From: Pseudomonas gingeri
GTDB taxonomy: Bacteria > Pseudomonadota > Gammaproteobacteria > Pseudomonadales > Pseudomonadaceae
Length of the DNA stretch: 64,000 nt
Direction: 5' to 3'
Assembly (NCBI RefSeq): GCF_013386115.1
Contig: NZ_JACAOR010000007.1
Location: forward strand, 520,702 to 584,701
This document shows positions 43,330 to 52,657 of the stretch, one piece after another (position 1 is the first letter of the stretch; each line of letters opens with the position of its first letter). Position numbers and translations under genes: made by a program. A model generated the notes under the pieces. The model ran no database searches. It was not told the DNA's origin and was given only the letters and a program-made list of their open reading frames with translations.

Positions 43330-44766
43330 TTACTTCCGTGAGGCAATTTTTCGCCCGTTGCCTTCCAGCGCATGGCCTTCCAGGGAGCCGCGCTCCCGGT
43401 CGAATGCCAGGTAGTACTTGTTCACACTGTTAACATAGTTGACCGAAGCCATTCCTACCTGCTCCATCGCCACCCGTTCGACCTGGAAGAACCACTGGTT
43501 GGGATTCAGGCCACGCCGCCGGGCTTCGGCCCGCATGCCCTGGACCCGCTCCGGCCCCATGTTGTAGGCCGCGAGGACAAAGGCCATGCGTTCGCGCTCG
43601 TTGAGCTTGGGACTGGAGAAGAACTTGCGCCGGATCATCGCCAGGTACTTGGCCCCGGCCTGCACATTGTTATCGACATTCTGGATATTGCCGACGCCGA
43701 CCCGCTGCGCCGCCGACGGAGTGATCTGCAACAGCCCGGTGGCACCGCTCGCGCCACGGGCATTGGGGTCCAGCGTCGATTCCTTGAACGCCAGCGCCGC
43801 CAGGTTCAGCCAGTCGATACCCTGGGCCTGGGCATGGCGTTGCAACACTGGCCGCAGCTTCTCGAGCTTTTGCCGATCGGACCTGGCCAGCGGGTAATGC
43901 ACCTGATACAGGCGCCGGTAGATCCGCAGGAATGCCACATCCTGGTCGGAAGGCGATTTGTAGGTCTTGAAAAAGCGGTCGACGCTGGCCAGCAGCATCG
44001 ACGCGTCGCGTCGCACGAACCAGTGCATCTCCCCCGGCTCGCTGACCAGCACCTGCTTGTCGAAGCGCAACTTGGGCATGATCTTGGCCCAGCGCTCGGC
44101 AATCGGCTGTTCGACGATGGTCAGGTGGAAAATGCCGCCCTGGACCATCTCCAGCACATCCTCCACGGCCAGGCTCGGGTCGACCCACTCGATCTTCACC
44201 GGCGGCAACTTGCGCAGCGCCAGCTTCTGGTTGATCTGGTTCACGGCATCGCCGGCGGCGCTGCCGGTGGTCAGGGCCAGGGTCCGGCCGGAAAGCTGTT
44301 CGAGATGGCTGAAGCGTTTTTCGCCCTTGAGCCCCACCAGCAGCAAGGGCACCGGATTGCCGATCGGCTCGCTGGCACTCACCGCATGCCCGGGCTGCGC
44401 CTCGAGCAATTCACCGGGCGCGACCAGGTCCCCTTCCCCACGCTGCAACGCAGCGAGCAACTGGTCCTTGGCCTTGGGAATGATCTTGAAGGTGATTTCC
44501 TGATTGTCGCGGGCGTGCCCGTTGAGATACAGCTCGAAGGCGCGCAGCCGGTGGTACTCGACGCCGATCGCTTCGCCCTGGACTTCCCCGGAACTGTTGC
44601 GGCTCTGGTTGACCAGCACCCGCAGGACCCGGCTGCCGCGGATCTCCGCCAGGTCGCGGACCTTGCCCGGCTGGCCGATTTCCAGGGGACCGGCCAGGCG
44701 CGCGACCGCCGGCAGCGGCAGCAGCAAGGACAGGCACAGCAGGAGCAACAGCGAGGGTCGCTTCAT
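43330..44766 (-). CDS. mltF: Membrane-bound lytic transglycosylase MltF-type
   Basis: A 478-aa protein starting at 44766 (GGAG 5 nt upstream) with a signal peptide ending near PAVARL. Residues ~40-280 resemble a periplasmic solute-binding (SBP_bac_3) domain, and ~295-440 a lysozyme-like SLT domain with catalytic Glu in AFKESTLDP and GATGLLQITPSAA. No lipobox cysteine is seen, unlike some Mlt enzymes, so it may be soluble in the periplasm. It cleaves murein glycan strands. Confidence 0.93.
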   Translation of the reverse strand: MKRPSLLLLLCLSLLLPLPAVARLAGPLEIGQPGKVRDLAEIRGSRVLRVLVNQSRNSSGEVQGEAIGVEYHRLRAFELYLNGHARDNQEITFKIIPKAKDQLLAALQRGEGDLVAPGELLEAQPGHAVSASEPIGNPVPLLLVGLKGEKRFSHLEQLSGRTLALTTGSAAGDAVNQINQKLALRKLPPVKIEWVDPSLAVEDVLEMVQGGIFHLTIVEQPIAERWAKIMPKLRFDKQVLVSEPGEMHWFVRRDASMLLASVDRFFKTYKSPSDQDVAFLRIYRRLYQVHYPLARSDRQKLEKLRPVLQRHAQAQGIDWLNLAALAFKESTLDPNARGASGATGLLQITPSAAQRVGVGNIQNVDNNVQAGAKYLAMIRRKFFSSPKLNERERMAFVLAAYNMGPERVQGMRAEARRRGLNPNQWFFQVERVAMEQVGMASVNYVNSVNKYYLAFDRERGSLEGHALEGNGRKIASRK

Positions 44767-45015
44767 CCGTTCTCCGGAAAGAATACTGTCCCGTCTCAAG
44801 CGTCATGACGTGACGTCATTGCTTGATAGGGAGCGACAGAAATCGAGCGTCTTTGAACGCAAAAAAGTGCGGAAGACTGGCACAGCAACGGAGGTGGTGC
44901 CAACCGATGCTTTCTTCCGGCTTTAAAAGACAGTCATAACTCGTTGTAGTTCTTGGTTTTTATTATAAATCTACAGCTCTGATATGCTTTCCGGCCTGTG
45001 GCCTGAGGTAGCACC

Positions 45016-45822
45016 ATGCAACTCATCGATATCGGCGTCAACCTGACCAACCCCAGTTTTGCCGGAAAACACCAGGAAATACTGGACCGCGCCCATGCCG
45101 CCGGGGTCTGCCAACTGGTCCTCACCGGCACCAGCATCGAGGGCAGCGAGCAGGCCCTGGAGCTGTGCCGAACCCTGGATGAAAGCGGTCGCCAGTTGTT
45201 CGCCACCGCCGGTATCCACCCCCACTCCGCCAGTGACTGGAGCGCCGACAGCGCCGCTCGTCTGAAAGCCCTGCTCAAGGAGCCGAACGTCTGTGCGGTG
45301 GGTGAGTGCGGGCTGGACTTCAACCGGGATTTCTCCCCGCGCCCGCAGCAGGAGAAGGTCCTCGAAGAACACCTGGCCCTGGCGGTGGAGCTGCAGTTGC
45401 CGGTGTTCCTCCATGAGCGCGACGCCAACCCGCGCCTGCTGGAGATCCTGCGCGACTATCGCGACCGCCTGCCCGCCGCCGTGGTGCATTGTTTCACCGG
45501 CGAGCAACGGGCCTTGTTCAGCTACCTCGATCTCGACATGCATATCGGCATCACTGGCTGGATCTGCGACGAACGCCGTGGCACCCACCTGCATCCGCTG
45601 GTGAAGGAAATTCCCCGCGGGCGCCTGATGCTCGAAAGCGACGCACCGTACCTGTTGCCCCGCAGCCTGCGGCCGAAACCGAAAAACGGTCGCAACGAAC
45701 CGGCCTACCTGACCGAAGTGCTGCGGGAAGTCGCGCTGCATCGCGGCGAAAGCGAAGCCGACCTGGCCGCCCATAGCACCGCCTGCGCCCGGGCGTTCTT
45801 CGGCTTGCCGTCGATTGCTTGA
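45016..45822 (+). CDS. tatD: TatD family metal-dependent deoxyribonuclease
   Basis: A 268-aa TatD-type hydrolase. The N-terminal DIGVNLTN replaces the His-x-His of other family members, as in TatD itself. AGIHPHSA, GECGLDFNRDF, VFLHERDA, VVHCFTG and LMLESDAPYLLP give the metal-binding residues. It acts as a 3'-5' exonuclease in DNA repair. The upstream region is AT-rich and likely holds its promoter. Confidence 0.95.
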   Translation: MQLIDIGVNLTNPSFAGKHQEILDRAHAAGVCQLVLTGTSIEGSEQALELCRTLDESGRQLFATAGIHPHSASDWSADSAARLKALLKEPNVCAVGECGLDFNRDFSPRPQQEKVLEEHLALAVELQLPVFLHERDANPRLLEILRDYRDRLPAAVVHCFTGEQRALFSYLDLDMHIGITGWICDERRGTHLHPLVKEIPRGRLMLESDAPYLLPRSLRPKPKNGRNEPAYLTEVLREVALHRGESEADLAAHSTACARAFFGLPSIA

Positions 45823-45908
45823 TCCATATCAAGAAGCCTCTTCCTGAGTAGCGGCACAATAATGGCACCTTGCCAAAACTGTTTCCGCTCAATCAGAGAA
45901 GACCTTCC

Positions 45909-47387
45909 ATGGGTGCCTGGCTCAGCAACATCTCATTGAAATACAAATTCTGGGCCGTCAACGCGGTGGCCTTCGTCACCACGCTGCTGCTGGTGCTGTA
46001 CGCGGTACAGCTCGAACAGCAGGCCCGCACCGACGCTTCGCGCAGCGCCGCCCAGGCCCAGGCTCGCCTGCTGGCCGCCTGGCCCGCCACCCAGGCCCTG
46101 CCCGAGGGCGACAACCTGTTGCTGTTCCAGGCTGGCCAGACCCCGACCCTGAACGGCCAGATGCTGCCGCGCCTGAGCGACGCCCAGGGCTGGGTCGCCT
46201 ACGACTACATGCCGCTGTTCGGCGAGAACCCGTTGCTCGGTGCCGAGGTCGTCAACCACGGCAGCCAGCGGGTAGCCGTGTTCGCCCATGCGCCGAGCCT
46301 GGCGCAGGTGTTCAGCGAGCGCTTCGCCAACTACGCCATCGCCGTGTTCATCCTGATGCTGGCGATGCTCGGCGCCTCGCAGTTGCTGATCCGCTTTCTG
46401 CTCAGCCAGCTCAATACCCTCAAGGACGTGATGCTCCACGTCGAGAAAACCGGCGACCTGTCGGCCCGCGTGCCGCTGGCCTGCAAGGATGAAGTCGGAC
46501 AGATGGCCAGCGCCTTCAATGCCATGCAGGCCGGCTACCAGCGTGTGGTCGGCACCGTCGCCCGCACCGCCGCGCAACTGGACGTCGGTGCCGCGCGGCT
46601 GGCCTCGAGCATGAACGATGTGCGCCACGGCATGCTCGGCCAGCAGAGCGAGACCGACCAGGCCGCCACCGCGATCAACGAGATGTCGGCGACGGTCTAT
46701 CACATCGCCCAGCACGCCGGCGCCACCCGCGATCTCTCGCAGACCGCCGACACCCTGGCCGGCAGCGGCCAGGCGGTGGTCAGCCGGGTGCAGCAATCGA
46801 TCGCCGGACTGTCCAGCGGCGTGCAGCAGACCGCCGAGATGATCCAGCGCCTGGCCGAGGACAGCCAGAAGATCAACGGCGTGGTCAGCGTGATCCACAG
46901 CATCGCCGAACAGACCAACCTGCTGGCCCTGAATGCCGCCATCGAAGCGGCCCGGGCCGGGGAAATGGGTCGCGGTTTCGCGGTGGTGGCCGATGAAGTG
47001 CGCAACCTGGCCAAGCGCGTGCAGACCTCCACCGACGAAATCACCACCATGGTTTCAGCCCTGCAGTCCGGCACCCGCGATGCCGTGGACTTCATGCAGG
47101 AGAGCTCGTACAAGGCCGATGACTGTGTGCAACAGGCCCAGGAAGCCGGCGCGGCCCTGGCCGAGATCACCGGTGCGGTGGCACAGATGCGTGAAAGCAA
47201 CACCCAGATCGCCGTGGCCGCCGAGCAGCAGAGCCAGGTCGCGGAGGAAATGAACCGGGCGGTGGTGAGCATCCGCGACGTCACCGAGAACACCGTGCAG
47301 CAGACGGTGGACTCGGCCACCACCAGCAATGAACTGGCGACCCTGGCCGGTGAACTGAGCAAAGCCATTGGCCAGCTCAAGCTATAG
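45909..47387 (+). CDS. Methyl-accepting chemotaxis protein with short periplasmic domain
   Basis: 492 aa from the ATG at 45909. TM1 spans ~14-34, a ~105-residue periplasmic domain of no obvious family follows, TM2 ~145-168, HAMP ~165-220, and a long cytoplasmic signalling domain with the hairpin tip EQTNLLALNAAIEAARAGEMGRGFAVVADEVRNLA. It should couple to CheA/CheW. The ligand is unknown. The domain has no Gly-rich PAS or heme motif. Confidence 0.93.
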   Translation: MGAWLSNISLKYKFWAVNAVAFVTTLLLVLYAVQLEQQARTDASRSAAQAQARLLAAWPATQALPEGDNLLLFQAGQTPTLNGQMLPRLSDAQGWVAYDYMPLFGENPLLGAEVVNHGSQRVAVFAHAPSLAQVFSERFANYAIAVFILMLAMLGASQLLIRFLLSQLNTLKDVMLHVEKTGDLSARVPLACKDEVGQMASAFNAMQAGYQRVVGTVARTAAQLDVGAARLASSMNDVRHGMLGQQSETDQAATAINEMSATVYHIAQHAGATRDLSQTADTLAGSGQAVVSRVQQSIAGLSSGVQQTAEMIQRLAEDSQKINGVVSVIHSIAEQTNLLALNAAIEAARAGEMGRGFAVVADEVRNLAKRVQTSTDEITTMVSALQSGTRDAVDFMQESSYKADDCVQQAQEAGAALAEITGAVAQMRESNTQIAVAAEQQSQVAEEMNRAVVSIRDVTENTVQQTVDSATTSNELATLAGELSKAIGQLKL

Positions 47388-47471
47388 AATCGATAGCAAG
47401 AGTTGATTCGCCGCCGAGGTTTGCCCGGCCTATCCTTGGTTCATCGAAAACATGAACCAAGGAGCATAACC

Positions 47472-47705
47472 ATGGGCAAACGTCACCCCCACCTTCCTGC
47501 CTGGCAATGGCGCGTTGCGCCGAACACTTCGAACGACGGCACTCGCGAAGGCATGCATCTGCTCTCGGTGATCCTGTTTGCCCTGGCCTTCCTGCTGGTC
47601 GCCTCGGGCGTGTTCAGCGAAGACCCGACCAACGTGGCCATCGGTGTGATCGGCCTGGTGGCGGCCTACAGCCTCAGGCGCAAAGGGCATACGCTCGAAG
47701 CCTGA
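47472..47705 (+). CDS. Small hypothetical membrane protein
   Basis: 77 aa beginning at the ATG at 47472, preceded by AAGGAG. Residues ~27-45 and ~52-68 form two hydrophobic helices (LLSVILFALAFLLVASGVF and TNVAIGVIGLVAAYSL), with a basic N-terminus and C-terminus. No known family is recognised. It lies just after the chemoreceptor gene, and a tandem REP array follows. Confidence 0.6.
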   Translation: MGKRHPHLPAWQWRVAPNTSNDGTREGMHLLSVILFALAFLLVASGVFSEDPTNVAIGVIGLVAAYSLRRKGHTLEA

Positions 47706-47774
47706 ACCTTTCCTTGGGCAGGGCTCCCCTGGAGTGGACCTCTGTGGGAGTAGGCTTCTGGGAAAGTAGATCCC

Positions 47775-47987
47775 TGTGGGAGTGGGCTTGCCCACGAAGA
47801 GGCCAGTACATCCGCCACATTTCCCGTGGCACGGACATCGCCTTCGCGGGCAAGCCCGCTCCCACAACAAGCCCGAGCATGGGAACGATCTGGTGGTGTG
47901 GGAGTGGGCTTGCCCACGAAGAGGCCAGTACCCCGTCACATTTCCTGTGGCACGAACATCGTCTTCGCGGGCAAGCCCGCTCCCACA
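47775..47987. repeat. Two tandem ~91-bp BIME units (GTGGGAGTGGGC class)
   Basis: Units at 47775-47866 and 47897-47987 each contain TGTGGGAGTGGGCTTGCCCA, an inner AAGAGGCCAGTAC stretch, a TGGCACG region and the inverted GGGCAAGCCCGCTCCCACA end. The units are nearly identical, with a few substitutions, and are ~30 bp apart. They fill the gap between the small membrane protein and the thioesterase gene. Confidence 0.88.
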
Positions 47988-47988
47988 T

Positions 47989-48786
47989 TCAGCCGAAAAC
48001 GGTCACGGTCTGCCGGCTCAGGGCGATCAGCCGATCGTCCGGGCTCCACAGCGCCGCCGCCACATGCCCGTAGCCGTCGCGGGCGTGTTCGATCACCGCC
48101 AGGTATTTGCACCAGTCCAGGGTATCGAGCGCCAGCAACGGCTGGACGAACTCCACGGTCCAGGTCAGGGTGCTGCCCGCCGCCAGTTTGTTAAGGTGCG
48201 GCAACAGCGCCGGCGGCCAGGCGTCCACCAGGGCCAGCAAGTGGGCTTCGGTCAGGGGTTCCTGCTTGACGTCGCCGCGCAGGCGGACCCAGCCGCCCAT
48301 TTCCCGGGATGTGTTGCCGGTGAACGGAAAGCCACCGACACCCCAGCGCATGGCCAGGTGGCGCATGAACTCCGGTGTCACGCCCTTGACGTAGGGCAGT
48401 TCCTGGCACTTGTCCCAGTGCTTCATTTCCGGGGCCGGCTCGGCGCCCACGTCCACCGCCGATTCACGGGACGCACCGAAACTGCCCTGGACCAGGGTCA
48501 CCACCTGGCCCTTCTGCACCGCCCGCCCGAGCACCTGGCTGACCGCCTTGCCTTCGCGCAGCACCTCGACTTCGAAGGTCACCGGGACTTCCGGTTCGAC
48601 CGGACCGACAAAAGTCACCGCCAGTGAGCGCAAGGGACGCTCGGCCGGCACGCGGGCACGCAGGGCTTCGTACTGCAGGGCCACCACCAGGCCGCCGAAC
48701 GTGGCGCGCCCCTGCCCCCATTCGGCCGGAATGGTCAAACCCTGCGGGTCGCGACGGACCTCATCAAGCAAATCTGAAAAGCGCAT
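47989..48786 (-). CDS. Acyl-CoA thioesterase (double hot-dog, TesB-like)
   Basis: 265 aa from the ATG at 48786 with GAGG 5 nt upstream. It has an N-terminal hot-dog half (WGQGRATFGGLVVALQYEAL) and a C-terminal half (DAWPPALL... LTWTVEFVQPL), as in TesB-type thioesterases (4HBT_3). It hydrolyses acyl-CoA of unknown chain length. It lies between a REP array and the CHAD gene. Confidence 0.85.
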   Translation of the reverse strand: MRFSDLLDEVRRDPQGLTIPAEWGQGRATFGGLVVALQYEALRARVPAERPLRSLAVTFVGPVEPEVPVTFEVEVLREGKAVSQVLGRAVQKGQVVTLVQGSFGASRESAVDVGAEPAPEMKHWDKCQELPYVKGVTPEFMRHLAMRWGVGGFPFTGNTSREMGGWVRLRGDVKQEPLTEAHLLALVDAWPPALLPHLNKLAAGSTLTWTVEFVQPLLALDTLDWCKYLAVIEHARDGYGHVAAALWSPDDRLIALSRQTVTVFG

Positions 48787-48935
48787 GCACACCTCGGCTG
48801 GCGAAAAATTCCCTGGGCCCTGGCGCGAGCCCTGCGGCTCGAAACCAGGACAGGGATGAATCTTAACCAGCCCGTCCGCGGGATACAGCGCTCATACCGG
48901 CCAAACAGCCTGTCAAACAAGTCAGTTGCAGCCGG

Positions 48936-49700
48936 TCAGTTGAAACAGGTCTCGCTCAGCCGATCGAGTACCCGGTCGGCCTTGCCCTCGGCCCGCGCCA
49001 TGGCGCTGCGCCAGCCACTCACGCAAGGCTGCAGGTCCGGCTGCTGCTCGGCCTGCAACAACCATTGCCAGCAATCGTGCCAGTCGCCAAGCGCCTCCTG
49101 GGCCGCCTTGAGCTGCTTCAACGCCGGCGCCGGCAGGCGATCCAGTTCCGGGTAGGCCTCGGCGGCGTAACGCACCCGCTTGATCAGCAGGCGTAGGCGA
49201 TGGCGGTCGTGCATCGGATCATGCAGCGCCTGGTCGAGAGCGTCCCACTGTTTCGCCAGGCGCTTTTCGATGCGCTTGCGCAACCCCCTGAGCAGCCCCT
49301 GATACTGCGAGGCACGCAAGAAACGCGGGAAGGCATCGAGGGTGCTGAAGAGGTTCTTCAGCTCATCGCTGCCCGCCACTTTCCAGTAATCCTCGGACAA
49401 CTGCGCGGTCCGCCGGGCCGCCGCGACATGATGCCCCTGCCGGTGCAGATAGGCCGCCAGCACCTCGCGATCGCGGATCGGCGTGGTCAGCCGCCCCACC
49501 TCGGCCGCCACCTGCTCCAGTTGCTCGACACCCGGCAACCCGCGCAACGGCCGCAACAGGCTGCGCAGGCGTCGGACGGTGGTGCGCAGGTCATGCAGCC
49601 CCTCGTCATCGGTCAGCGCATCCACCCGCGCATGACAGGCCAACAGGCGTACTTCCAGGCTCAGCACCTGAGCCACCAAGCGATCTACCAGGACCGACAT
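48936..49700 (-). CDS. CHAD-domain protein
   Basis: A 254-aa helical protein with the CHAD pattern of conserved histidines and basic residues (HDLRTTVRRLRSLLRPLRG; HRLRLLIKRVRYAAEAYPELD). CHAD proteins bind polyphosphate in several bacteria. The start at 49700 is 6 nt after the tgpA stop on the same strand, so it is the last gene of the moxR-DUF58-tgpA-CHAD operon. A function in envelope or polyphosphate metabolism is inference. Confidence 0.85.
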   Translation of the reverse strand: MSVLVDRLVAQVLSLEVRLLACHARVDALTDDEGLHDLRTTVRRLRSLLRPLRGLPGVEQLEQVAAEVGRLTTPIRDREVLAAYLHRQGHHVAAARRTAQLSEDYWKVAGSDELKNLFSTLDAFPRFLRASQYQGLLRGLRKRIEKRLAKQWDALDQALHDPMHDRHRLRLLIKRVRYAAEAYPELDRLPAPALKQLKAAQEALGDWHDCWQWLLQAEQQPDLQPCVSGWRSAMARAEGKADRVLDRLSETCFN

Positions 49701-49706
49701 CGACAC

Positions 49707-51677
49707 TCACTCCCAAATCGAACTTCCAAGACTGCGACGCAATGACCGCAACACCTGTTGCAATGCATCCATCGACGGGATCTGTTCAGCATAGCGCTGC
49801 CTGATGAACAACCGGGTGAACTCGCGGATAAGCTCGGCCTGGCGAGGCAACTGCCGGGCCGCGCGCTCGGCGAACGCCGCCGGGCCCTCGCCCGGCTCGC
49901 GCACTAGGCCGCGGCGCGCCAGCAGTTTTTCAAAGGCCGCGAATAGCCGTAGCTGCGGGTCGGCCTTGGCCTGCCAGGGACGCAACAACCACAACGCCAG
50001 CAGCGCCAGGATCAACACCAGGCCGACCGGCAGCATCAGCCCGGCGAGATCGCCGAACCAGCGTCCCATCAGTTTGAACTGCTGCTCGCCCTGATACCCC
50101 AGGACCCAGCGCTGCCAGCCGTAATTGAGATTATCCCAGCCCAGGCGCAACTCATTGAGCCAGGTCAGATGGCGGTAGCGCAGCGGCGAGAAAACCGAAG
50201 CCCCGGGCGCACCTTCATCCGCGGCCAGGGCCTGCTCCAGGCCCTGGTCGATCCGTTCCGGCGCCACCGCGTAGGTCGGATCGACACTGCGCCAGCCCTG
50301 TCCGGCCTGCCAGTATTCGACCCAGGCATGGGCGTCGTACTGGCGCACGGTGAGGAAATTGCCCGCCGGGTTCAACTCACCGCCCTGGTAACCGGCCACC
50401 ACTCGCGCGGGGATACCCGCCGCGCGCAACACGTAGGTCATGGCACCGGCAAAATGCGCGCAGAAGCCCTGGCGGCTGTCGAACAGGAAGGCATCGATAC
50501 TGTCCGCGCCCAGCGTCGGCGGCTTGAGGGTGTAGTGATAGGGCTCGTCGTGAAAATGCGTGAGCAGTGCCGCCACCAGGTCCCGAGGCTGTGGATAACG
50601 TTGCCGCAGTTCCGTGGCCCACTGCCGGGTGCGCGGGTCGCCCTGGGCGGGCAGTTGCAGATCCTGGCGCCGGGCCCGCTCGTTGAGCTGGAGATCGCGC
50701 GCGACCTGCGGCCAGGAACTGGCCCGGTACAGCAGCGCCTGTTGCACCGGGCGCTGGTGCTGCAGGCGATAGTCCGCCAGTTGGCGCACATCGCCCTGGT
50801 CGCTGCTGGCGACATCCAGGGTCGGCAGCCAGGGCTTGCCGCTCGGCTGCAGGATCACGCTGTAGCGCCAGGGCTCGCCACTGGCCTGCCATTTCGGCGC
50901 GGGACTGAAAGACACGCCCGGCGACTGGCTCCAGCGCTGGCCATCGAACTGCTCCAGGGTCAGGGCGCGCCAGTACAGTGCCCGACGCGGCGGCAGCGGC
51001 CCCTCGAAACTGGCGCGGAACGCCAGTTCGGCGGAACGGCCGAGCTCGGCCACCTCGCCGGGCGACATGCTCTCCGCAAGCCCGGTCATGCCCTTGTCGC
51101 TCGGCAGCGGCAAGGACCACAACGGCGCAATGCGCGGGAAAAACAGGAACAGCAGGAGCATCAGCGGTAACGCCTGCGCCAACAGGACCGCGGCCAGCTT
51201 CAGCGTGGCCGCCGGGCGGGTGCCGGGGCCCTGCTGCAAACCGATCAGGGCCGCCAGCAAGGCACCGACCGGCAAGAGGCTGTAGGCCGCCCACGGCAGG
51301 CTGTCTTCGAACAGGTAGGCCACCGCCACGCAAAACAGCCCGAGGAAGATCAGCACCAGCGCATCGCGACGGGTCCGGGTCTCCACCAGCTTGAGGATAA
51401 ACATCGCCACCAGCAGCACGGCACCGGCATCCAGGCCGATCAGGCTCTTGCGCGAGAGCCAGATGCCGGCGATGGTCGCAACCAGCAACAGGACTTCCAG
51501 CACCTTGCCGGGAAACCGCGCCCGCATGCGGTAGACCTGGATGCGCCAGATCGTGCAACCGAGCCAGAACGCGACCATCCACACCGGCACATGCAACCAG
51601 AACGGCAGCATCACCAGGGCCTGGGCCACCAGCAGCCAGACCAGGCTGGCCCGGGAAATCAGCGGCGCACTGCTCAT
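49707..51677 (-). CDS. tgpA: Membrane transglutaminase TgpA
   Basis: 656 aa from the ATG at 51677. Several N-terminal membrane helices (DUF3488 region, ~1-185) precede a periplasmic transglutaminase domain with Cys406 in GFCAHFAGAMTYVLRAAGIPARVV, His in DAHAWVEYW and Asp in SVDPT. A further C-terminal membrane helix and DUF4129-like tail follow. The triad is complete. P. aeruginosa TgpA is reported as essential for viability. The start overlaps the DUF58 stop by 4 bp. Confidence 0.93.
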   Translation of the reverse strand: MSSAPLISRASLVWLLVAQALVMLPFWLHVPVWMVAFWLGCTIWRIQVYRMRARFPGKVLEVLLLVATIAGIWLSRKSLIGLDAGAVLLVAMFILKLVETRTRRDALVLIFLGLFCVAVAYLFEDSLPWAAYSLLPVGALLAALIGLQQGPGTRPAATLKLAAVLLAQALPLMLLLFLFFPRIAPLWSLPLPSDKGMTGLAESMSPGEVAELGRSAELAFRASFEGPLPPRRALYWRALTLEQFDGQRWSQSPGVSFSPAPKWQASGEPWRYSVILQPSGKPWLPTLDVASSDQGDVRQLADYRLQHQRPVQQALLYRASSWPQVARDLQLNERARRQDLQLPAQGDPRTRQWATELRQRYPQPRDLVAALLTHFHDEPYHYTLKPPTLGADSIDAFLFDSRQGFCAHFAGAMTYVLRAAGIPARVVAGYQGGELNPAGNFLTVRQYDAHAWVEYWQAGQGWRSVDPTYAVAPERIDQGLEQALAADEGAPGASVFSPLRYRHLTWLNELRLGWDNLNYGWQRWVLGYQGEQQFKLMGRWFGDLAGLMLPVGLVLILALLALWLLRPWQAKADPQLRLFAAFEKLLARRGLVREPGEGPAAFAERAARQLPRQAELIREFTRLFIRQRYAEQIPSMDALQQVLRSLRRSLGSSIWE

Positions 51678-52657
51678 GGGTTTTTCCCGAACAGCGCCAG
51701 GGCCCGCAGGCACGCCTCGCAATGGGCCGCGCCGGAATCCGTGGCGAACCGCTGCCCGGGCAACTGCAAGGCGAACGGCTCCTGGCGCCGGGACAACTCC
51801 AGAACCCAGTAGCACAGACGCGACAGGCGCTGCTCGACATCACCACCCAGCGCGAGGAAATCCAGGCAGCGCTCGCGCCCCTCAAGGCGGGCGAAGTCCT
51901 TGATCAGCAGCCCCTGGCCTCGGGAATAGGCCTTCCAGTGCAAGCGTCGCCAGGAATCGCCGGGCTGGTAGGACTTCAAGCCCTGGTAGTCATCAACACC
52001 CTGGCCGTGGGCCCGCACGCCCTCCTCCTGCTCATCGTCGGGCACGCTGGCGAGGGTCGGCAGCTCGCCTTCCAGGGGCTGTGGATAAACCAGCACCTGC
52101 TGGCCGAGATCGACCCAGCTCCAGGTCCGCAGGATGCCCAGGGGGAAGCTGCTGCGCACGCCGATACGCGGAGCCGACAACCAGCCGCGGACCTGGGTCG
52201 CATGCGTCAGTTCCAGTTCGCAGAATCCCGCCGGCGGTACATCGACGACCTGTGTCGGCGGATTCGACCAGCCGAGCTGGATCGCCTGGTGACTTCTCCC
52301 GGCACTTTCCAGGCGCACGACAAAACGCGCTTCTTCACCGACAAACACCGCCGGACCGACCCCGGCGCTCAGCACCAGCCCCCGCAGGTTGCGGTAGGTG
52401 TGCAGGATCGCCACGACGAACAGCGACAGCAGCAGGAAACACAAGCCGTAGGCCAGGCTGTTCTGGTAATTGATCGCCACCAGCAGGATCAGCAGCAACA
52501 ACGCCGCAAAGACACCGCCGGCGCGGTTGGGCATGATGAAGATGCGTCGCTGGGTCAGTTCGATCCGTGCCGAGGGCGGCAGGCGCCGGCCCAGCCAGGC
52601 CTGCCAGGCGGCCCGCAGTCGGCCGGTCAAAGCGCCGGCACCTCGCGCAACAACCAT
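51674..52657 (-). CDS. DUF58 domain protein
   Basis: 327 aa with one or two membrane helices near 45-85 (VFAALLLLILLVAINY, GLCFLLLSLFVVAIL) and a C-terminal DUF58/VWA-like region containing the QPGDSWRRLHWKAYSRGQG motif. Such proteins accompany MoxR ATPases and membrane transglutaminases. The start at 52657 overlaps moxR by 31 bp; a later start is possible. Confidence 0.9.
   Translation of the reverse strand: MVVARGAGALTGRLRAAWQAWLGRRLPPSARIELTQRRIFIMPNRAGGVFAALLLLILLVAINYQNSLAYGLCFLLLSLFVVAILHTYRNLRGLVLSAGVGPAVFVGEEARFVVRLESAGRSHQAIQLGWSNPPTQVVDVPPAGFCELELTHATQVRGWLSAPRIGVRSSFPLGILRTWSWVDLGQQVLVYPQPLEGELPTLASVPDDEQEEGVRAHGQGVDDYQGLKSYQPGDSWRRLHWKAYSRGQGLLIKDFARLEGRERCLDFLALGGDVEQRLSRLCYWVLELSRRQEPFALQLPGQRFATDSGAAHCEACLRALALFGKNP

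Noticed and set aside
44870..44930. Possible sigma-54 promoter upstream of tatD
   Set aside because: GG and GC elements are 11 bp apart rather than the required 10, and flanking bases do not fit.
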